This document shows positions 59,712 to 64,000 of a DNA stretch of 64,000 nt, piece by piece. Source of the DNA: Acidovorax delafieldii. GTDB taxonomy: Bacteria; Pseudomonadota; Gammaproteobacteria; Burkholderiales; Burkholderiaceae_C. Positions within the stretch are counted from its first letter, which is position 1. Every line of letters starts with the position of its first letter. The translations under genes were made by a program, and so were the position numbers. The notes beneath the pieces are model-generated. The model saw only the letters and a list, made by a program, of their open reading frames with translations, ran no database searches and was not told the DNA's origin. Location: NCBI RefSeq assembly GCF_007993815.1, contig NZ_VJWE01000012.1, positions 1-64,000 of the forward strand, given 5' to 3'.

Positions 59712-61148
59712 ATGCTCACTCTCAGCCCCGACCTCCAGACACCTCTGGTCAGCCAGATCGTCGATGGTCTGCGGGGGCTCATCGCAGGGCAGGTGCTCAA
59801 ACCCGGCAGCAAACTCCCGTCCATCCGCGCTTTTGCCGCTGCGCACGGCGTGAGCGTGTTCACCGTGGTCGAGGCCTACGACCGCCTGGTGGCGCAGGGC
59901 TGGCTGGTGTCGCGGGCCAACGCAGGCTTTTTTGTGAAGCGGCGGGGCGACGAGGGCGCTGCGCCCGGCACTGGTGCGCCCGAGCGGGCCGTGCCCCGCT
60001 TTGATGCGCGCTGGTACCTCAAACAAATTTTTGAAAACCGCAACCTGCCCATGAAACCGGGCTGCGGCTGGCTGCCGCACGACTGGCTGTTTGGCGATGC
60101 GGTCAAACGCAGCATGCGCCAGCTGTCGTCCGACGGGCCCGAGCTGGACGGCTATGGCCTGCCGCACGGCCACATGGCGCTGCGCATGGTGGTGGCCGAG
60201 TCGCTGGCCGAGCACCATCTGGCGGTGGACGCCGACCAGGTGCTGCTCACGCAGGGCTCCAGCCAGGCGCTGGACCTGGTGGCGCGTCGTCTCGTCAAGC
60301 CTGGCGATGTGGTGCTGGTGGACGACCCCGGCTATCCCAACCTGCTGTTCATGTTGCGCTTTGCGGGAGCGCAAGTGGTGGGTGTGCCGCGCACCGCCAC
60401 CGGCTACGACCTGCCCGCACTGGAGACTCTGCTGGCCGAGCGCCAGCCCACGGTGTTCTTCACGCAGCCGCGCCTGCAAAGCCCCACCTGCTCGGTGGCA
60501 TCGGTGGCGCACCTGCACCGGCTGCTGCAATTGGCCGAGCAGCACAACTTCATGCTGGTGGAGAACGACATCTACGCCGACATGGACCCCGGTGTGCGTC
60601 CCTCGCTGGCCAGCCTGGACCAGCTCAACCGCGTGATCTACCTGGGCAGCTTCTCCAAGACGATTTCGCCCAACCTGCGCACCGGCTTTCTGGCTGCGCG
60701 GCGTGACCTGCTCGACGAGCTGGTGCAGCTCAAGATGATCTCGGGCCTGACCTCGTCAGAGATCACCGAGCGCATCACGTTTGGTGTGGTGACGGATGGG
60801 CGTTGGCGCAAGCACCTCAAGTCGCTGCGCGAACGCCTGGCCGAGGCGCACCGCACGGTGGGGCGGCGCTTGCTGAACCTGGGGTTCGAGCTGTTCCACG
60901 AGCCCGAGGCGGGCATGTACCTGTGGGCCCGGCACCCCGACCTGCCCGACAGTGCCGAGCTGTCGAAAGAGGCCACCGGTGCGGGCATCATGCTCGGGCC
61001 GGGTCAGCTGTTTCTGGTGGAGCCCCGGCCTACGGGCTGGCTGCGGTTTAACGTGGCGTTCAGCCAGGACGAGCGGATGTGGCGCTTTCTGGAGCAGCGC
61101 ATCGAGATGGGCCAGCAGGTGGCGGAACAGGGCAGTTCCCTGGCCTGA
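59712..61148 (+). CDS. GabR/MocR-type GntR-aminotransferase regulator
   Basis: A 478-residue fusion regulator. The N-terminal GntR helix-turn-helix (about 10-75: LKPGSKLPSIRAFAAAHGVS) is joined to a full aminotransferase-fold domain. The PLP region keeps VENDIYADM and the Lys in LGSFSKTISPNLRTGFL, so PLP binding is likely. In GabR, PLP plus 4-aminobutyrate switches on gabT-gabD. Divergent placement from gabT supports that role. A 64-bp repeat begins 8 bp after its stop. Confidence 0.9.
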   Translation: MLTLSPDLQTPLVSQIVDGLRGLIAGQVLKPGSKLPSIRAFAAAHGVSVFTVVEAYDRLVAQGWLVSRANAGFFVKRRGDEGAAPGTGAPERAVPRFDARWYLKQIFENRNLPMKPGCGWLPHDWLFGDAVKRSMRQLSSDGPELDGYGLPHGHMALRMVVAESLAEHHLAVDADQVLLTQGSSQALDLVARRLVKPGDVVLVDDPGYPNLLFMLRFAGAQVVGVPRTATGYDLPALETLLAERQPTVFFTQPRLQSPTCSVASVAHLHRLLQLAEQHNFMLVENDIYADMDPGVRPSLASLDQLNRVIYLGSFSKTISPNLRTGFLAARRDLLDELVQLKMISGLTSSEITERITFGVVTDGRWRKHLKSLRERLAEAHRTVGRRLLNLGFELFHEPEAGMYLWARHPDLPDSAELSKEATGAGIMLGPGQLFLVEPRPTGWLRFNVAFSQDERMWRFLEQRIEMGQQVAEQGSSLA

Positions 61149-61155
61149 GTACGCG

Positions 61156-61219
61156 GTTTGAAGCGTTTTGGGGCGGGTGCGCTAGTGCAATATGCCTGGA
61201 TTGCTATCAAATAGATAGT
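61156..61219 (-). repeat. 64-bp dispersed repeat, copy G
   Basis: On the minus strand it begins ACTATC, with GATAGC at positions 12-17 and the core CTAGCGC (forward 61179-61185) at positions 35-41. It lies just upstream of the 169-bp inverted-repeat element. Confidence 0.78.
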
Positions 61220-61260
61220 GATTGACGCAGCTGCCCGTGGCCCCGGGGGGGGCTGCTCCA

Positions 61261-61429
61261 TAGGGACCCTCTGCACGAATCACCGCGTCGTGTGCATCAG
61301 CGGGCTCGGGCGGTCTGCAGCGTTGCAAATACTCGCAATAGCTACGGCTATTGCTGCGTTTTGCGCCTTGCAGCCCCTCCCGCTCCGCTGCGCTCACTTG
61401 GCCAGCGAGATTCGTGCAGAGGGTCCCTA
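61261..61429. mobile_element. MITE-like element with perfect 21-bp inverted ends
   Basis: TAGGGACCCTCTGCACGAATC begins at 61261 (first 20 bases shown up to GAAT plus C at 61281) and its exact reverse complement occupies 61409-61429. The interior folds on itself: GCAATAGC (61335-61342) pairs with GCTATTGC (61347-61354), inside CTGCA/TGCAG and GCAAA/TTTGC pairs. No coding capacity. The outermost TA on both sides could be a TA target duplication. The GntR stop codon lies in the right end. Confidence 0.72.
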
Positions 61430-62101
61430 GCGGTCGATGATGCGCCGCGCAAAGCGCTCCAGGTACTCCATCAGCTGCTCCGCGCCCGCCACGGCCTGGG
61501 CCTCGTCGCCACTGGCAATGCCCTGCGCCAGTTGCATGTGCGCGCGGGCACCCTCTGACACCTCGCCTTCGTGCTGGTAGGCGTACCAGAAGCGGCGGCA
61601 CTGCACGATGAGCGGTTGCACGCATTTGACGGCCGAGTGGTTCTGGCTGGCCTGGTGGGTGACGAGGTCCAGCTCATGGTCGGCCAGCATGTAGTCGTCG
61701 AGGTGGCCGCGCGCTGCGGCCTGCACCATGTTTTCCGCACACCGCACGATGGCCTGGCGCTGCGGCGCGGTGGCGCGGCGTGCGGCGTTGGAGGCCAGCA
61801 GGCGCTCCAGCACGCGGCGGGTCTGGATCACGTCCAGGTGGTCGGCCAGGTCGATGTGCGACACCAGCAGCCCGCGCCGGGGCTGCTGCACGATGAGCCC
61901 GATGGACACCATGCGCAGCAGCGCCTCGCGCACCGGTGTGCGGCCCAGGCCCGTGCTCTCGGCGATCTCGGCCTCCACCACGGGGCTGCCGGGCTGCAGC
62001 TGCAACGTGGAGATCATGGTCTCGATGGCGTCGTAGGCCACGTCCGCCGCGCGCCGCTTGGGCGCGGGGTCTTGCTGGGGGGAGGGGCGGCGGAGTGTCA
62101 T
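61427..62101 (-). CDS. GntR family regulator, FCD (FadR) type
   Basis: A 224-residue regulator. The winged helix (about 10-80) contains GLGRTPVREALLRM and the wing RRGLLVSHID. An all-helical FCD ligand domain follows, with the metal-binding pattern ADHELDLVTH. MTLRRPSPQQD is the family-like start. It lies 67 bp after the TRAP binding-protein gene on the same strand, so it probably controls the TRAP operon. The TAG stop lies in the end of the 169-bp element. Confidence 0.9.
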   Translation of the reverse strand: MTLRRPSPQQDPAPKRRAADVAYDAIETMISTLQLQPGSPVVEAEIAESTGLGRTPVREALLRMVSIGLIVQQPRRGLLVSHIDLADHLDVIQTRRVLERLLASNAARRATAPQRQAIVRCAENMVQAAARGHLDDYMLADHELDLVTHQASQNHSAVKCVQPLIVQCRRFWYAYQHEGEVSEGARAHMQLAQGIASGDEAQAVAGAEQLMEYLERFARRIIDR

Positions 62102-62168
62102 CGGGCGTGAAGGACGTTGCGGGAGGCCGCATCTTATGGGATGCGGCCCCGGTGACGCTTGCGGACTG

Positions 62169-63188
62169 TCAGAGGCTTGCGCCCGCCTTGCGCAGCTCGG
62201 CAATCTGCGGCGCCTTGGGCAGCCACAGCTTGTCGAACTCCTGGATGATGCCGTCGGGGTTGAACGACGATGCCGTCTTGAAGGCGATGGACGTGCCCTT
62301 GAACTTCTCGATCAGCCCGGCCTCGGTGGTCACGATGTCATTGATCTGCGCATCCAGCGACTGGGCCACCAGCTTGCGGATGATGTCCTTGTCCTTGGCA
62401 TCCAGCCCTTGCCAGATGCGGCCGGAGACCAGCGGCGCGAACGGCATGAACAGGGCGTTCATCTGCAGCAGGGCCTTGGCCACCTTGTCGAAGCGCTGGT
62501 TCCAGGAGAACTCGATGTCCGCCTCCAGCCCATCCACCTGGCCGTTGCTCATGGCGTCGAACACCTGGGGCGTGGGGATGGGCGTGGGGGCGGCGCCCAG
62601 CATTTGATAAAAGTCGCGGTACACGGGCGTGGGGTTGATGCGCAGCTTCATGCCCTTGATGTCGGTGGGCACGTTGATGTCCTTGGTGGAGAACACGGCG
62701 CGCATGCCGGTAATGCCCCAGCCCAGGCCAATGGTGCCGGTTTCGCGCGGCAGCACTTCGAGCAGCTTGGTGGCAGAGGGGTGTTTGACGAGTTTGGCCA
62801 CGGCAGGCGTGGAGCGCACCAGGTAGGGCGCATTGATGGCCGCGATGCTGGCCACGCGCGAGCCCAGCTCGGCGGCCTGGATCCAGCCCATGTCGAGCGC
62901 GCCGGACTGCAGCTGCTGCATCATCGCCGCCTCGTTGCCCAGCTGGCCCGAGTGGAAGACCGTGACGCTCAGTCGGCCATCGGTTTCCTTCTTGAGTGCC
63001 TCGCCAAACTGCAGCGCGGCGCGGTTCCAGGAGTGGCCCGCAGGCGTGATCAGCCCCAGGCGAAACTCCTTGGCATCGGCTGCACGTACCAGCGCTGGAA
63101 AGCCCAGCCCCGTGACGGTGGCAGCGGCCACGGCGTGGCGCTGGATGAAATGGCGGCGGGTGACAGTGTGGGCGGGCGTGGTCGTCAT
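62169..63188 (-). CDS. TRAP transporter substrate-binding protein DctP
   Basis: A 339-residue periplasmic binder. The signal has a twin-arginine motif (TRRHFIQR) before the hydrophobic stretch ending at VRA. The body shows DctP hallmarks: GLITPAGHSWNRAALQFGE, and GMKLRINPTPVYRDFYQMLG with the conserved Arg that binds carboxylates. The ligand is likely an organic acid; which one is not visible. It follows dctM by 58 bp. Confidence 0.92.
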   Translation of the reverse strand: MTTTPAHTVTRRHFIQRHAVAAATVTGLGFPALVRAADAKEFRLGLITPAGHSWNRAALQFGEALKKETDGRLSVTVFHSGQLGNEAAMMQQLQSGALDMGWIQAAELGSRVASIAAINAPYLVRSTPAVAKLVKHPSATKLLEVLPRETGTIGLGWGITGMRAVFSTKDINVPTDIKGMKLRINPTPVYRDFYQMLGAAPTPIPTPQVFDAMSNGQVDGLEADIEFSWNQRFDKVAKALLQMNALFMPFAPLVSGRIWQGLDAKDKDIIRKLVAQSLDAQINDIVTTEAGLIEKFKGTSIAFKTASSFNPDGIIQEFDKLWLPKAPQIAELRKAGASL

Positions 63189-63246
63189 GGTGAACTCCGT
63201 GTGAAAGAACCTTGGGAGGGGGACGGGGGATCTGTTGCTCGACGGG

Positions 63247-64000
63247 CTACTTGAGCAAACCGAGCGACAGGCTGGGGAACAGCGACAACATCACCAGCGC
63301 CACGCAGCTGATGATGAAAAACGGCAGCGTGACGATGAACATCTTTCCGGGCTTGGCCCCGGTGACGGCCGACGCGACAAAGAAGCTCAGGCCCACGGGC
63401 GGAGTCATCAGCCCCAGCACCAGGTTGACGACGATCACCACACCAAAGTGGCGCGGGTCAATGTGATAGACCTCGGTGGCAATCGGCAGCAGGATGGGCG
63501 CGGTCATGATGAGACCGGGGATGCCGTCGATCACCGTGCCGATGACCAGCAGGATCACGTTGGTGATCAGCAAGAAGGTGACCGGATCGTGTGCCACGGT
63601 CTGCACCCAGGCGGCCACCATCTGCGGCACCTTGCCGTAGATCAGCAACCACGAGAACACGGCCGCCGCCGCCACCAGAAACAGCACGATGGCCGAGTAA
63701 ATGGCTGAGCGCAGCAGGATGGCGGGCATCGCGTTGAAGCGGAACTCCTTGGTCACGTACCGACCCACCAGCGCCGACACCAGCGCACCCACGGCGGCAG
63801 ATTCGGTCGGGTTGGCCAGGCCACTCAGGATGGAGCCCACGATGATGATGGGGATCAGCAGCGTGGGGCTGGCCTGCACCACGGTGCGCGCGCGCTGGGC
63901 CAGCGTGCGCTTTTCGCTGCGCGGGTAGTTGTAGACAAAGCCCATGAGCGCGATCACGACAAAGAACAGCACGGTGAGCAGCACGCCGGGCAGGATGCCG
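63247..64000 (-). CDS. TRAP transporter large permease DctM, partial
   Basis: The 3' 251 codons of a DctM/SiaM large permease; the start lies beyond the window. Several membrane helices are visible, with LIPIIIVGSILSGLANPTESAAVGAL, GTVIDGIPGLIMTAPILLP and the C-terminal MTPPVGLSFFVASAVTGAK typical of the family. It is the channel subunit working with the adjacent DctP. A small DctQ subunit is not in the window. Confidence 0.93.
   Translation of the reverse strand, partial: GILPGVLLTVLFFVVIALMGFVYNYPRSEKRTLAQRARTVVQASPTLLIPIIIVGSILSGLANPTESAAVGALVSALVGRYVTKEFRFNAMPAILLRSAIYSAIVLFLVAAAAVFSWLLIYGKVPQMVAAWVQTVAHDPVTFLLITNVILLVIGTVIDGIPGLIMTAPILLPIATEVYHIDPRHFGVVIVVNLVLGLMTPPVGLSFFVASAVTGAKPGKMFIVTLPFFIISCVALVMLSLFPSLSLGLLK

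Overview
The window is a 64-kb stretch of a GC-rich betaproteobacterial chromosome. Codon use, a DUF4148 protein, the tmk-holB-pilZ-tatD order, a tolB-pal-cpoB block, an odhA-odhB-lpdA block followed by zapE, and a TRAP/GntR locus all fit the Comamonadaceae (Acidovorax-like). This placement comes from protein recognition, not a database search. Nearly all of the DNA is intact chromosomal coding sequence. I see no prophage, integrase, transposase, rRNA or CRISPR array.

Layout. 1-8.1 kb: DUF4148 protein, Tex, an HDOD protein, a patatin-like lipase and a PAS-GGDEF-EAL protein. 8.3-12.4 kb: a small accessory-looking metabolic group (iron alcohol dehydrogenase, divergent exported hydratase-family protein, esterase, thioesterase-GNAT fusion). 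12.4-18 kb: ygfZ, mltG, tmk, holB, pilZ, tatD and an ankyrin protein. 18-23.7 kb: msbA divergent from tolB-pal-cpoB-tcdA, then tRNA-Lys. 23.8-32.7 kb: AI-2E-type permease divergent from the 2-oxoglutarate dehydrogenase genes, zapE and an exported coiled-coil protein. 32.8-43.4 kb: PP2C phosphatase, YdcH-like protein, DinG-type helicase, bamD, dnaE, clpS and clpA. 43.5-49.2 kb: AsmA-like protein, pseudouridine synthase, chemoreceptor and tRNA-Gly. 49.3-52 kb: periplasmic rhodanese, YeeE/YedE transporter and a small lipoprotein. 52-61.1 kb: a complete 4-aminobutyrate/polyamine-type locus (gabT, four ABC transporter genes, gabD) divergent from a GabR/MocR-type regulator. 61.2-64 kb: GntR/FCD regulator and TRAP transporter genes, the last cut by the window edge.

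The most unusual signal is non-coding. Six copies of a 64-bp interspersed repeat align without gaps around a CTAGCGC core (one copy carries CATGCGC). Four lie 1-33 bp after stop codons and two lie in frame inside coding genes (patatin and tmk). One copy supplies the stop codon of ygfZ. A second, different element of 169 bp with perfect 21-bp inverted ends sits between the GabR-type gene and the GntR gene, and its right end supplies the GntR stop codon. Other points are a secreted fumarylacetoacetase-superfamily protein with a TTG start, direct TGTACAG repeats at the GabR-type promoter, and a hairpin abutting the sucA ribosome binding site.
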